Positions 1 through 8,975 of a stretch of DNA of 64,000 bases are shown one piece after another. Below the pieces are notes generated by a model. It was given only the letters and a program-made list of their open reading frames with translations. It was not told where the DNA came from and made no database searches. The translations under genes were made by a program, and so were the position numbers. Position 1 is the first letter of the stretch, and the number at the start of each line of letters is the position of its first letter. Source of the DNA: Bacilli bacterium (lineage in GTDB: Bacteria; Bacillota_I; Bacilli_A; RFN20; DUOF01); the NCBI GenBank assembly GCA_017517765.1, contig JAFWYE010000006.1, positions 186,001 through 250,000 on the forward strand, read 5' to 3'.

Positions 1-343
1 CTTTAAGTTTATCATTAATCATCTTTAACGCTTCATTAATCATTAAGTCATTATCATTATCAGTATATAAATAATAAACTGTTTTTCCATCACTTGTATA
101 ATCTCTTAATGTATCATTAAATAATTGGCATGCACTACAATTATATTGACCAAAAACAATTATAAAATCTCTGTTATCATCTACCATATCAATAAAGGTC
201 TCAGAATCAATAACTGTAGTTCCATTAGGTGTATTATCCTTAACACATTTTGTAATCATCATTATCATACAAATAATAATGACAGTTAAAAAACTACCAT
301 ATATAACTATAGATTTCCAATTTCTTTTTACAATCTCAACCAT
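1..343 (-). CDS. Membrane-anchored thioredoxin-like protein (3' part outside window)
   Basis: The reading frame begins at an ATG at 343, preceded by AAGGAG at 354-359, and runs off the left edge after about 114 codons. Residues about 10-32 form one hydrophobic membrane segment. The next part resembles a thioredoxin fold: a beta-strand IIVFGQ followed by a CSAC motif (CxxC) in the position of a redox active site. A membrane-tethered thiol-disulfide oxidoreductase or reductase acting outside the membrane is a reasonable inference. The C-terminal half is not visible, so the cis-proline loop cannot be checked. It is cotranscribed after the methyltransferase gene, whose stop lies 5 bases upstream. 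Confidence 0.75.
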   Translation of the reverse strand, partial: MVEIVKRNWKSIVIYGSFLTVIIICMIMMITKCVKDNTPNGTTVIDSETFIDMVDDNRDFIIVFGQYNCSACQLFNDTLRDYTSDGKTVYYLYTDNDNDLMINEALKMINDKLK

Positions 344-347
344 ATAG

Positions 348-1520
348 TTATAACTCCTTATTAGCCAATAATTTTTCTAGGGTTAACTCATAATTAAACT
401 CATTTTTCAATGCCTCTAATTCATTCATGGCTTTTTTAACATTCACATTTTTGTTTCTTTTTATAGCTCTTATTAAAATGTTTTTTGGAGTATGCTCCAT
501 ATCTATAAACTCTAATAGTTGAGTCTTATAACCATTTATTTGAAGCAATTTAGCCCTAGTAACATCCGTCATTAAAGCACTTATTCTCTCTTTTACTATT
601 CCAAACTCATTTATTGCAGATAATGTAGTAGGCTTAATCTGCTTATTTAATTCATGTTGACAACAAGGGACAGAAAGAATAACTTTAGCATTCCACCTTA
701 TAGCATTATACAAAGCATAATCAGTAGCAGTATCACAAGCATGAAGAGTTACTACCATATCCACTTTTTCTTCTTTGTAATCTTTAATATCACCAACTTG
801 GAATCTTATGCCCTTCATGTTATATTTAGCAACTATCTTATTACAATCTTTAATAACATTTTCCTTCAAATCTAATCCTACAATATTAACCTTTAACTTT
901 TTAACTTCAGTTAAATAATAATGAATAGCAAAAGTAAGATAAGATTTACCACAACCAAAATCAATAATAGATATAGTCTTTTTAGGATCAAATTCCTCCA
1001 CTATATCATCAACAAATTCAACAAATCTATTTATTTGTCTAAATTTATCATATTTATCATTTAAAACCTTCCCAGCAATATTCATAACACCTAGTTCCAC
1101 TAAAAAAGGTACTACTGTATTGTCTTTTATAATATATTGCTTTTCCTTATCATGAGAAACATTAGATAATTTTTTATTTTCAACGTTTCTTTTAATAATA
1201 GTAACTTTGCCACTCTTATTACTTAAAAGATGATATTCATGCTCTTTGCAAGTAACAAGTGCTTGCTTAAATATTGATGTTATAAGAGTAGTAGTTTCAT
1301 TGATTGCATCGTCTTTATTTAAATTAGAATGAACTACTCTATTTTCAAAAAAATAAGAAAATTGATACTCCATTTTATCATCATGAATAAATGGAGATAA
1401 TTGCACTTTAGAAAAAGAATCTTTATTTTTCTTATATGGAGAAGAAAATATTATTCTTAAAAGAGAACCATTAGAAAATATTTCTGCCATTAAGTTTTCT
1501 AAATTTGTTAATGTCATCAT
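348..1520 (-). CDS. Class I SAM-dependent methyltransferase (Methyltransf_32-like)
   Basis: The 390-residue protein has an N-terminal domain of about 150 residues, then a Rossmann methyltransferase core. Motif I is [20 protein letters not shown] (about residues 185-204), followed by GLDLKENVI (acidic motif II) and the motif IV region [17 protein letters not shown] conserved [10 protein letters not shown] follows. This layout is that of the Methyltransf_32 family, whose members are thought to modify RNA; the substrate here is unknown. It begins with two ATG codons, and the first overlaps the sufB stop (ATGA). It is therefore translationally coupled to the suf operon, though nothing shows a functional link to iron-sulfur assembly. 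Confidence 0.8.
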   Translation of the reverse strand: MMTLTNLENLMAEIFSNGSLLRIIFSSPYKKNKDSFSKVQLSPFIHDDKMEYQFSYFFENRVVHSNLNKDDAINETTTLITSIFKQALVTCKEHEYHLLSNKSGKVTIIKRNVENKKLSNVSHDKEKQYIIKDNTVVPFLVELGVMNIAGKVLNDKYDKFRQINRFVEFVDDIVEEFDPKKTISIIDFGCGKSYLTFAIHYYLTEVKKLKVNIVGLDLKENVIKDCNKIVAKYNMKGIRFQVGDIKDYKEEKVDMVVTLHACDTATDYALYNAIRWNAKVILSVPCCQHELNKQIKPTTLSAINEFGIVKERISALMTDVTRAKLLQINGYKTQLLEFIDMEHTPKNILIRAIKRNKNVNVKKAMNELEALKNEFNYELTLEKLLANKEL

Positions 1521-2857
1521 CCTATGCTTCCCTCCATTTCTAATTTGATAAGATTATTTAATTCTACTGCATATTCCATTGGAAGTTCTTTAGCAAATGG
1601 TTCAATAAATCCCATTACTATCATTTGTGCCGCTTTCTTTTTATCTAATCCTCTAGACATCAGGTAAAATAGCTCATCATCACTTATTTTACTAACACTT
1701 GCCTCATGCTCTAAAATAGAACTATTATTACTAACTATATTAGTAGGAATAGTATCACTTGTAGAAATATCATCAATAAGTAAAGTATCACATTCAACCT
1801 TACTTCTAGAATTAGTCGCACCTTTAGTAATTTTTACAAGACCTCTATAATCTACACTTCCACCTTGCTTACCAATAGATTTAGAAATGATTGTAGAACT
1901 AGTTCTTTTTCCTATATGAATCATTTTAGCACCAGCATCTTGAATTTGATCTTTACCCGCTACTGCAATAGAAATACATACCCCTTTAGAATTATCTCCT
2001 TTCAAAACACATGCAGGATATTTCATATTGATGTGACTACCAATATTTCCATCAATCCACTCCATTAATCCTTCTTCTTCAACCATAGCTCTTTTGGTAA
2101 CTAAGTTAATAATATTAGTAGACCAGTTTTGAATTGTAGAATATCTACACTTAGCACCTTTTTTAACAATTATTTCAACTACTGCAGCATGAAGAGAATC
2201 TTTTGAATATATTGGTGCACTACATCCTTCAACATAATGTACATCACTTCCCTCATCCACTATAATTAAAGTTCTTTCAAATTGCCCCATAGATTGAGAA
2301 TTAATTCTAAAGTAAGATTGAAGTGGCTTATCTAAATGCGTATTTTTAGGAACATAGATAAATGTTCCTCCACTCCAAACAGCACTATTTAAAGCAGCAA
2401 ACTTATTATCTGTATATGGTACTACTGTAGAAAAATACTCTTTAAATATTTCTGGATATTGTTTTAATGCACTATCAGTGTCTAAGAAAATTATACCTTT
2501 TTCTTCAACCTCTTTAAGCATTGAATGGTAGACAACTTCACTTTCATATTGAGTACTAACACCAGATAAAAACTTTTGCTCTGCTTCTTTAATTCCTAAT
2601 TTATCAAATGTATCTTTTATATTTTCAGGAACTTCTTCCCAACTGTTTTCTACCTTATCAGTAGCTTTAACAAAATAAGTAAAATCATTAAAATCTATTT
2701 CTTTTAGGGATGGTCCAAATTTAGGTAATGGCTCATTAACAAAATGATTGTATGCTTTTAATCTATAATTAAGCATCCATTCTGGTTCGTTTTTACTTTT
2801 TGAGATAAATTTAATAACTTCTTCATTTAATCCTTTTCCAGAATTAACACCAGCCAT
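1517..2857 (-). CDS. sufB: Fe-S cluster assembly scaffold SufB
   Basis: SufB is the scaffold subunit of the SUF system; with SufC and SufD it assembles iron-sulfur clusters in the cytoplasm. The 446-residue length is close to family size (about 465). Recognisable stretches include [19 protein letters not shown], the beta-helix core with YSTIQNWS (YxTxQNW is a SufB hallmark), and the C-terminal helical part with [20 protein letters not shown]. It is the last suf gene of the operon. A TAAGGAGGG site lies about 9 bases before the ATG, and sufU ends 11 bases upstream. Confidence 0.95.
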   Translation of the reverse strand: MAGVNSGKGLNEEVIKFISKSKNEPEWMLNYRLKAYNHFVNEPLPKFGPSLKEIDFNDFTYFVKATDKVENSWEEVPENIKDTFDKLGIKEAEQKFLSGVSTQYESEVVYHSMLKEVEEKGIIFLDTDSALKQYPEIFKEYFSTVVPYTDNKFAALNSAVWSGGTFIYVPKNTHLDKPLQSYFRINSQSMGQFERTLIIVDEGSDVHYVEGCSAPIYSKDSLHAAVVEIIVKKGAKCRYSTIQNWSTNIINLVTKRAMVEEEGLMEWIDGNIGSHINMKYPACVLKGDNSKGVCISIAVAGKDQIQDAGAKMIHIGKRTSSTIISKSIGKQGGSVDYRGLVKITKGATNSRSKVECDTLLIDDISTSDTIPTNIVSNNSSILEHEASVSKISDDELFYLMSRGLDKKKAAQMIVMGFIEPFAKELPMEYAVELNNLIKLEMEGSIG

Positions 2858-2868
2858 AATATCCCTCC

Positions 2869-3300
2869 TTACTTATTTAATATATCTTTTAATCCAATCC
2901 AAGATAAAGTAGCACACTTTATCCTATTAGCTTGCTTACTGGTATTTACAAAAGCATTAGCTTCTTCAAGTAATTCTTCATCATACTCTTCCCCATGTAG
3001 CATAGCTATGTAATTATCTATTATAACCTTTGCCTCTTCTACACTCTTGTCTTTTAATAGTTCAGACATTATTGATGTTGATGCAGTAGATATAGTACAT
3101 GCTACTCCATCAAAACATATATCCTTAATTATCCCATCTTCTACTTTAACTTCTAAATCAATATTATCAATACATGATTCACTATCAAGATTAACTTTAG
3201 TATAACTAGGATCATTTTTTAATTTCTTATTTCTTGGATACTCATAGTGATCCATTATAACTTCCCTGATTAATGCAGGGTTATCTTTAAAAGTAGGCAT
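2869..3300 (-). CDS. sufU: SufU-type sulfur-relay/scaffold protein
   Basis: SufU is the zinc-binding partner of SufS in Firmicutes; it accepts persulfide sulfur from the desulfurase. At 143 residues it has normal length. Three expected cysteines are present: SESCIDNID (Cys-x-Asp, matching the Cys-Gly-Asp zinc motif), [10 protein letters not shown], and RIKCATLSW near the C-terminus. Its start lies inside the 3' end of sufS (14-base overlap), which implies translational coupling and matched production of the two partners. The first motif reads CID rather than CGD, but the Asp ligand is kept. Confidence 0.92.
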   Translation of the reverse strand: MPTFKDNPALIREVIMDHYEYPRNKKLKNDPSYTKVNLDSESCIDNIDLEVKVEDGIIKDICFDGVACTISTASTSIMSELLKDKSVEEAKVIIDNYIAMLHGEEYDEELLEEANAFVNTSKQANRIKCATLSWIGLKDILNK

Positions 3301-4489
3301 CTAAGAAATCACTTCCTTTACTAGCAACTTTAACAAATTCATCTACTTCTTCTATAGTGTTATAAAAATACATACTACATCTAAGTGAAGCATATGTGCC
3401 CATAACACCATCTATTAACTTGGCGCAATGTTGTCCAGCTCTTAAGCAAATATCATACTTTCCAAATAAGCTAGCAGCATCTTGAGCAAATACATCCTTT
3501 ACATTAAATGAAATCGTATAAGCCTCAGGATCATCATTATAAATAATTATATTATCTAATTTTCTAAGTCCGTCTAAAGCTCTATCCCTAAGTATTCTTT
3601 CTCTTTCTTCAATATAGTCCATTCCAATTTCGCTTAAATAATTAACTATTGCTTTAAAACCAAATATACCTTCTATATTAGGTGTACCTGCCTCAAACTT
3701 TCTAACAGAGTTATAAGGGTCATAATTTGTATCTTTTCCAAACTTCTTATTCATCCCACCGCCTAAGTTATATGGATCAGTATTAGCTAAATGCTCTTCT
3801 TTTCCATATAAGGCTCCAATTCCTGTAGGTCCACCAAGTTTATGTGCACTAAACACATAAAAGTCACAATCTATATCTTTAACATCAACTTTAATATGTG
3901 GTGTTGATTGAGCCCCATCTAAAATAAATATAATGTTATTTTCGTGAGCTATTTTAGCTATTTCTCTAGCATCTATCTTATATCCTAAAACGTTAGAAAT
4001 ATATGCTAATGAAATAATTTTAGTTTTAGAGGTAATTGATTCTTTTACTGACTCAGGAGTAATTTTACCATTAACTAGCTTAACATACTTTATTTCAGCC
4101 TTCTTTTGATGAGCTATCTTAAACCATGGTAATACATTAGAGGCATGCTCTAATTCACTAATTAATATTTCATCACCCTCATTAATAATTTTAGAAACAA
4201 ATCCATTAGCAATTATATTCATCCCTTCAGTAGTTCCAGAAACAAAAGCAATTTCATTATCATTAGCGCCTATAAAATTAGCAATATCCCTTCTTGCCTC
4301 TGCTATTTGTTTATCTACCAAATAAGACAAGTTATAATCTCCTCTATGCGCATTACAAGAAAGGTGAGAATAATAATACGTAACTGCATCAATAACACAT
4401 TGAGGTTTTAAAGCAGTCGCTGCATTATCAAAAAATATAGTATTAGGATTATTCTTAAAAAACGGATAATCTAATCTATAATCTTTCAT
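3287..4489 (-). CDS. sufS: Cysteine desulfurase SufS
   Basis: SufS is a PLP-dependent class V aminotransferase-fold enzyme that removes sulfur from cysteine and passes it to SufU. The 400-residue protein contains FFDNAATALKP near the N-terminus, the PLP-lysine segment FSAHKLGGPTGIGALYG, and the persulfide-cysteine loop RAGQHCA. The C-terminal ASLRCSMYFYNTIEEVD matches the family ending. The window holds a second desulfurase (41648-42784); this copy is assigned to Fe-S assembly because it sits in the suf operon. AAAGGATG precedes the ATG. Confidence 0.95.
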   Translation of the reverse strand: MKDYRLDYPFFKNNPNTIFFDNAATALKPQCVIDAVTYYYSHLSCNAHRGDYNLSYLVDKQIAEARRDIANFIGANDNEIAFVSGTTEGMNIIANGFVSKIINEGDEILISELEHASNVLPWFKIAHQKKAEIKYVKLVNGKITPESVKESITSKTKIISLAYISNVLGYKIDAREIAKIAHENNIIFILDGAQSTPHIKVDVKDIDCDFYVFSAHKLGGPTGIGALYGKEEHLANTDPYNLGGGMNKKFGKDTNYDPYNSVRKFEAGTPNIEGIFGFKAIVNYLSEIGMDYIEERERILRDRALDGLRKLDNIIIYNDDPEAYTISFNVKDVFAQDAASLFGKYDICLRAGQHCAKLIDGVMGTYASLRCSMYFYNTIEEVDEFVKVASKGSDFLDAYF

Positions 4490-4493
4490 ACTC

Positions 4494-5231
4494 TCACATC
4501 CTTTCTAATAATTCATTTCTTATTTTTTCATCTTTTATTTTTTCTATCATGTAACTAATTTTACCCATACTAACTAAATTTCTAGCTACATTTTCTTCTA
4601 TGCCTCTACTAGTTAAATAAAACAATGTTTCCTCATCAATCATACCAATGCTAGATCCATGATTAGCTTTAACATCATTTTCTTCAATTTCTAATATTGG
4701 ATTATTAATTCCTGTACTTTCTTTATCAAACAATAATATTTTACTATTTTGATTAACAACACTTCTTTTAGCACCATTTTTAATAAAAGAAGTAATATCA
4801 TATTTTAATTTAGAAGTATCTTCTACTATTCCAAAACAATCTATTTTAATGCTTGTATCATTAACATCATTTTGACTTTTTATTAGATATTCTTTATCAG
4901 AACTCTTTTTAGAAATACTTGCAACATTAAACTCTATATTATCATATTCATTACTGGTAATAAGTGTATAAACATTATTACCATTATTATTTTCTAAATC
5001 AATAATATTCACTATACACTTTCCATTTGAAACATGAATTATATTATTGCTTGAATCTCCATCATTTTTAACAAAGCAATATTCAAGTTCACCATTGCTT
5101 ACATATATCTCTTTATTTCCAATACAAGTATCAGTAATAGAAACCTTAGCATTTTGTATATATACTTTTATATCTTGTTTTTTTAATGGCAAAACAAGAT
5201 TACAATCTTTATCTATATTAATTATTTCCAT
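4494..5231 (-). CDS. sufD: SufD-like Fe-S assembly protein, short form
   Basis: It is a SufB/SufD-family protein by position between sufC and sufS and by its C-terminal segment: NHGSSIGMIDEETLFYLTSRG followed by ARNLVSMGKIS, the mixed His/Ser helical end of this family. At about 245 residues it is little more than half the usual SufD length (about 430), so the N-terminal part of the beta-helix is missing or strongly reduced. There is no sign of a frameshift. A TTG at 5237 opens the longer frame, but ATG at 5231 is better placed behind AAAGGAAAG. The start overlaps the end of sufC. Confidence 0.8.
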   Translation of the reverse strand: MEIINIDKDCNLVLPLKKQDIKVYIQNAKVSITDTCIGNKEIYVSNGELEYCFVKNDGDSSNNIIHVSNGKCIVNIIDLENNNGNNVYTLITSNEYDNIEFNVASISKKSSDKEYLIKSQNDVNDTSIKIDCFGIVEDTSKLKYDITSFIKNGAKRSVVNQNSKILLFDKESTGINNPILEIEENDVKANHGSSIGMIDEETLFYLTSRGIEENVARNLVSMGKISYMIEKIKDEKIRNELLERM

Positions 5232-6045
5232 TGCCAATACTTTCCTTTACTGCACAAGTTCCTAATACAACACGAGGTTTATCTTCTTTTTTACTGATGC
5301 TTACCCCATATTCTTTTTCAACCCATGAATACCCTTCCTTATCTACTCTTTCAATAAGTGAGTAGTCTCCACTAGTTACAATTCTACCATCAACGATAAT
5401 ATGAACATGTGTAGGCTTTACTTCCTTATATAATTTAGAATAGTGAGAAATAATTAAAGCACTAAACTCTTCATTTTTAGAATTATTTAAAGCATTAGAA
5501 ACCATATTTAATCCATCTACGTCTAATCCAGAATCAATTTCATCTATTAATGCTAATGAAGGATTTAATAATTTCATTTGTAGGATTTCATTTCTCTTTT
5601 TTTCTCCCCCAGAGAATCCTTCATTTAAGTTTCTATGAATCAAATTAGAATCAAATCCAACTTCTTCACTAGCTGTTTCAACTTCTTTTATAAATTTATA
5701 GAGACTAACTGGCTTATCTAATCTTGAATTAATTGCACTTTTTAAGAAATCAATATTTTTTACCCCACTAATTTCAAGTGGATGTTGCATTGCTAAAAAT
5801 ATTCCCTTTTTACTTCTATTATCTACACTAAAAGATAATAAATCTTCATCATTATAAGTAATACTACCTGCATCCACTATATATCTAGGGTGTCCCATTA
5901 TAACATTTAATAGAGTTGACTTCCCATGACCATTTGGACCAATTAGGGCATGGATTTCTCCTTTATTTATTTCTAAATTAATACCCTTTAATATTTTTTT
6001 ATCTTCAACACTTACTTCTAAGTCTTTAATTATTAATCTATTCAC
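5218..6045 (-). CDS. sufC: Fe-S assembly ATPase SufC
   Basis: SufC is the soluble ABC-type ATPase of the SufBCD complex. Visible motifs are Walker A GPNGHGKST (about residues 36-44), the signature GFSGGEKKRNEILQM, Walker B LALIDEIDSGLD and the H-loop IISHYSKL. The 275-residue length is slightly above the usual 250 because of a C-terminal tail after the KEYGVS region. It is the first gene of sufCDSUB and starts with GTG behind GGAAGG. A good sigma-A promoter lies just upstream (6070-6098). Confidence 0.95.
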   Translation of the reverse strand: MNRLIIKDLEVSVEDKKILKGINLEINKGEIHALIGPNGHGKSTLLNVIMGHPRYIVDAGSITYNDEDLLSFSVDNRSKKGIFLAMQHPLEISGVKNIDFLKSAINSRLDKPVSLYKFIKEVETASEEVGFDSNLIHRNLNEGFSGGEKKRNEILQMKLLNPSLALIDEIDSGLDVDGLNMVSNALNNSKNEEFSALIISHYSKLYKEVKPTHVHIIVDGRIVTSGDYSLIERVDKEGYSWVEKEYGVSISKKEDKPRVVLGTCAVKESIGNGNN

Positions 6046-6069
6046 AATAATCTTCCTTCCAACTCTAAT

Positions 6070-6098
6070 ATTTTACGCTCTTTCATATAAAATTACAA
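6070..6098 (-). promoter_or_regulatory. Predicted sigma-A promoter of the suf operon
   Basis: Read on the minus strand, the -35 box TTGTAA (6093-6098) and -10 box TAAAAT (6070-6075) are separated by 17 bases. The predicted transcript start near 6063 lies only a few bases before the sufC ribosome-binding site (6054-6059). No operator or IscR-like site is evident. Confidence 0.6.
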
Positions 6099-6127
6099 AT
6101 ATCTATATAATTTTATATTATATAGAA

Positions 6128-6385
6128 TTATCTACTCTTGCTTTTATTTTCAATTAGCTTCCTATATCTAGTTAAGCAACTCTTACATACATATCCTTCA
6201 CCATGTTCATTTAAGAATTCATCTATATTATAATCTTCAAAATATCTAGTATCTTGAGAATGTTTATCACATAAACTTTTATTATCTTCATAGCAATGCA
6301 ATTTAGCATTGTACCTTATATAATCATTGTTAGTTAAATTGCTTTGATGTGTAGGTAATTGCCAATTAAATTTATTTTTAGTCAT
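6128..6385 (-). CDS. Small conserved-looking cysteine protein
   Basis: I do not recognise this 85-residue protein. It contains LHCYEDNKSLCDKH and, near the C-terminus, YVCKSCLTRYRK, so four cysteines plus histidine could form one zinc site. It has no membrane segment or signal peptide. A GAGGTGA site lies about 6 bases before the ATG. The start overlaps the end of the phosphoesterase gene by 8 bases, so the two are translated together. A cytosolic zinc-ribbon accessory protein is the most that can be inferred. Confidence 0.6.
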   Translation of the reverse strand: MTKNKFNWQLPTHQSNLTNNDYIRYNAKLHCYEDNKSLCDKHSQDTRYFEDYNIDEFLNEHGEGYVCKSCLTRYRKLIENKSKSR

Positions 6386-6917
6386 TTAAATTCACCTCAA
6401 TAATTGTTGTATCACTAAATAAATCATAACTTTTATATAAACCATTATCTAATATGCCATAACTGTGATGACCATCTTTAGGAATTGATAAAGACCCCAG
6501 ATTAATACAAGCAACCTGATTTGCTTTAACAAACTCATTGATATGATAGTGCCCATATATCATATAGTATTTTTTATCATATTCAACTACGTTTTGTTTA
6601 TTATACTTATGTCCATGAGTCAAGAAAAGTTTATTTCCATTAATATCAATCCATTTATTTTCTTCTATTAAAAAGTCTAATACCATAAGATCAACCTCTG
6701 CATCACAATTCCCTCTTATTGCAATAATTTGGTCTTTTAATTCATTTAAAATACTAACCACTTCACTAGGATTATATTCATCAGGCAAGTTATTTCTTGG
6801 ACCATGATATAAAATATCTCCCAAAATAATTATTTTATCAAAATCATTAACTTTATTTAAAACAAGTTTTAAATACTTACTACTACCATGAATGTCTGTC
6901 AAAATTAAATATTTCAT
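6378..6917 (-). CDS. yfcE: YfcE/MJ0936-type metallophosphoesterase
   Basis: It is a small calcineurin-like phosphoesterase of the YfcE family. Metal-binding motifs appear in order: LTDIHGS (DxH), LGDILYHGP (GDxxxxGP), IRGNCD (GNCD), LTHGHKYN (THGH) and YGHYHINEF (GHTH-type). The physiological substrate of this family is unknown. A longer frame opens at 7037, but that extension would overlap the divergent radical SAM gene and lacks homology. The family N-terminus MKYLILTDIHG starts at ATG 6917 behind GGGTGAAG, giving 179 residues, which is normal. Confidence 0.9.
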   Translation of the reverse strand: MKYLILTDIHGSSKYLKLVLNKVNDFDKIIILGDILYHGPRNNLPDEYNPSEVVSILNELKDQIIAIRGNCDAEVDLMVLDFLIEENKWIDINGNKLFLTHGHKYNKQNVVEYDKKYYMIYGHYHINEFVKANQVACINLGSLSIPKDGHHSYGILDNGLYKSYDLFSDTTIIEVNLND

Positions 6918-6977
6918 TGTCTTCACCCACTTAAAATATAACATAAAATATGATATGATTAAACACAGGTGAGGCAA

Positions 6978-7913
6978 ATGTTTAAGTATTCTAACACTAA
7001 TAAAAGATATCATACTTATGACTATTACTTGAAACAAAAGTATGGAAGTAAAGTTTTTAAAGTATCATTAAACGCTGGTTTTACTTGTCCCAATAGAGAT
7101 GGCAATAAAGGCACTTCTGGTTGTGCTTTTTGTTCTACATTTGGTGGAGGTGAAAATGGAGGAAATGTAAAAGAAGATTTAAATACGCAATTTGAAAACA
7201 TCAAAAAAATAATGCAATTAAAGTGGCCAAATGGTAAATGTATAGCGTATTTTCAAGCATTTTCTAATACTTATGCCCCATTAAATAAATTACATGAAAT
7301 CTATGATCCTTTCTTTGAAAGAGAAGATATTGTCTCCATCTCTATAGCAACTAGAGCCGATTGTCTAGATGATTCAATAATAGAGTATTTATCTTCATTA
7401 AATAAAAAGAAAGAATTATGGGTTGAAATAGGATTACAAACCTTTAATGAAAATACTGCAAAACTCTTTAACAGAGGATATGATAACAAGTTATTTATAG
7501 ACAGAGTAAATAAACTTAGAAAGCACAATATAAATGTAACTGTTCACATCATAAACGGCCTAAAAGGAGAAACACCTCAAGACATGATTAATACCTGTAT
7601 AGAATTAAATAAATTAGATATTCAAGGAATAAAAATACATTCTTTAAATATAGTGAAAAATTCAACTTGGGGTAATGAATATTTAAAAAATCCTTTCCCT
7701 GTAATTTCTAGAGAAACTTACATAGATACTGTCATAAAGCAACTAGAAGTCTTAAAAGAAGAAATTGTTATTCAAAGACTAACTTCTGACCCTATAGTAG
7801 AGGACTTAATCGCTCCAATGTGGAATACTAATAAAACCCAACTTTTAAATGATATAGATAAAGAAATGGTAAAAAGAAATACTTATCAAGGAATAAAAAA
7901 AGAGTTCAATTAA
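6978..7913 (+). CDS. Radical SAM protein, TIGR01212/YtqA family
   Basis: The N-terminus has the family signature: KVSLNAGFTCPNRDG then TSGCAFCSTFGGG, giving the three cluster cysteines (C-x7-C-x2-C pattern). It is followed by YFQAFSNTYAP and the TIM-barrel-like core with ELWVEIGLQTFNE and GIKIHSLNIVKN. The family lies close to Elp3-like radical SAM enzymes and is suspected of tRNA or small-molecule thiol chemistry; the function is not established. A GTG at 6969 is in frame, but the AGGTGAGG at 6967-6974 sets the ATG at 6978 as start (311 residues). Confidence 0.9.
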   Translation: MFKYSNTNKRYHTYDYYLKQKYGSKVFKVSLNAGFTCPNRDGNKGTSGCAFCSTFGGGENGGNVKEDLNTQFENIKKIMQLKWPNGKCIAYFQAFSNTYAPLNKLHEIYDPFFEREDIVSISIATRADCLDDSIIEYLSSLNKKKELWVEIGLQTFNENTAKLFNRGYDNKLFIDRVNKLRKHNINVTVHIINGLKGETPQDMINTCIELNKLDIQGIKIHSLNIVKNSTWGNEYLKNPFPVISRETYIDTVIKQLEVLKEEIVIQRLTSDPIVEDLIAPMWNTNKTQLLNDIDKEMVKRNTYQGIKKEFN

Positions 7914-7926
7914 TATGAACTCTTTT
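7899..7926. terminator. Bidirectional Rho-independent terminator
   Basis: A perfect 10-bp stem (AAAGAGTTCA / TGAACTCTTT) closes a 7-base loop that contains the radical SAM stop codon. T-rich tails lie on both strands, so it can serve both this gene and the convergent gene ending at 7930. Confidence 0.85.
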
Positions 7927-7929
7927 ATT

Positions 7930-8784
7930 TTATCTTAATTGTGCTCCACAATTGCTGCACTTTTTAGTTCCTGGTTCATGAACTGTTCCACAATATTTAC
8001 ATGTAACAGAACTAGCACTAGAACTTCCTACTGAGCCACTTGCACCACTTGTATCAGATGCTGAACTCTTTTTAGAATTCTTAACAATTACTATTACAAC
8101 AAGCACTAAAAGTACACCAGCTATAGTTAAACATACAGTTCTTGTAGTTTTTGCACTCTTTAATGCACCATTTGCCATAACATATAAAGAAAATTCTTCT
8201 AATTCGATATTCTCAAAATCAAGATCAATTGATTCTGTATCAAAATTTATAGTACTTCTATCTAAAGCAATTGGTATAGCTCCACCACTTTTGTATTTTG
8301 AAACCTCTTCTAAAGAATATACTGAGAATGTTTCAAAATTTTCATTTAATCCAGGAAGTCTATATACAATGTAGTATTTTTCTACTTCGTAATCATAGTA
8401 TTTATTAACAACAATACCATTTACAATGTTTCCCTCATCTCTAGCATCATCGATCATATTTTGATAGAAATTATAATCTTCGATTGCTATTTGAACACTC
8501 TCTTCTTCATAAGCAATGTTACCACTCATACCAAATCCAATTAAACCAAAAAAGAAAGTAAAGAAAATTAGAACAATAACAAGAACACTTAATGGACTAG
8601 CACTTCCTCCACCACCATAGTAATAATGATGGTGTCTTCTTGGCCCTATATATACAGTGTGATGATGCCTATGTCCACCAAATCCACCTCTATGACTATA
8701 ACTTGGTCCTCCAAATGATGAACGGCTAGAACGTCCACCTCCAAATGAAGAACGTCCGCCTCCGCTTCTACTACCTCTTCCCAT
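7930..8784 (-). CDS. Gly/Arg/His-rich membrane protein with C-terminal zinc ribbon
   Basis: This 284-residue protein is not a named family to me. Residues 1-60 are a low-complexity Gly/Ser/Arg/His stretch, followed by YYYGGGG. There are two membrane segments (about 65-88 and 212-232) with an acidic extracellular-type domain of about 120 residues between them. After the second segment comes a Ser-rich linker and a zinc ribbon CKYCGTVHEPGTKKCSNCG. By topology both tails are probably cytoplasmic. The Gly-rich tail recalls that of the TPM protein at 57871-58632. An AGGAGG site supports the start. Confidence 0.7.
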   Translation of the reverse strand: MGRGSRSGGGRSSFGGGRSSRSSFGGPSYSHRGGFGGHRHHHTVYIGPRRHHHYYYGGGGSASPLSVLVIVLIFFTFFFGLIGFGMSGNIAYEEESVQIAIEDYNFYQNMIDDARDEGNIVNGIVVNKYYDYEVEKYYIVYRLPGLNENFETFSVYSLEEVSKYKSGGAIPIALDRSTINFDTESIDLDFENIELEEFSLYVMANGALKSAKTTRTVCLTIAGVLLVLVVIVIVKNSKKSSASDTSGASGSVGSSSASSVTCKYCGTVHEPGTKKCSNCGAQLR

Positions 8785-8915
8785 AATCTAACCTCCTAAA
8801 ACAATATTAATATACAAAAAAATTATAACAAAATCTTAAATATAAAAGAATGAATAAGCCAAAATAAATAAAAAGTATCTTTGAATATTTTTTTACTAAT
8901 TACATATACTAGTAA

Positions 8916-8931
8916 TGTACAAATTTGTACA
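8916..8931. promoter_or_regulatory. 16-bp perfect palindrome, possible operator
   Basis: TGTACAAATTTGTACA is a perfect inverted repeat in the intergenic stretch between the P-type ATPase terminator and the gene starting at 8784. It lies about 130 bases upstream of that start. It resembles a dimeric repressor site, but nothing links it to a named regulator. Confidence 0.35.
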
Positions 8932-8951
8932 AGGGGTATTTTTATTGAAAA

Positions 8952-8975
8952 AGGGTCCATCAGGACCCTATTTTT
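8952..8975 (-). terminator. Terminator of the P-type ATPase gene
   Basis: On the minus strand a 7-bp stem AGGGTCC / GGACCCT with loop TGAT is followed by TTTTC. It begins right after the ATPase stop codon. Confidence 0.85.

Noticed and set aside
6918-7037. N-terminal extension of the phosphoesterase (hydrophobic, 40 residues)
   Set aside because: It would overlap the divergent radical SAM gene and its ribosome-binding site, and the family begins at MKYLILTD.
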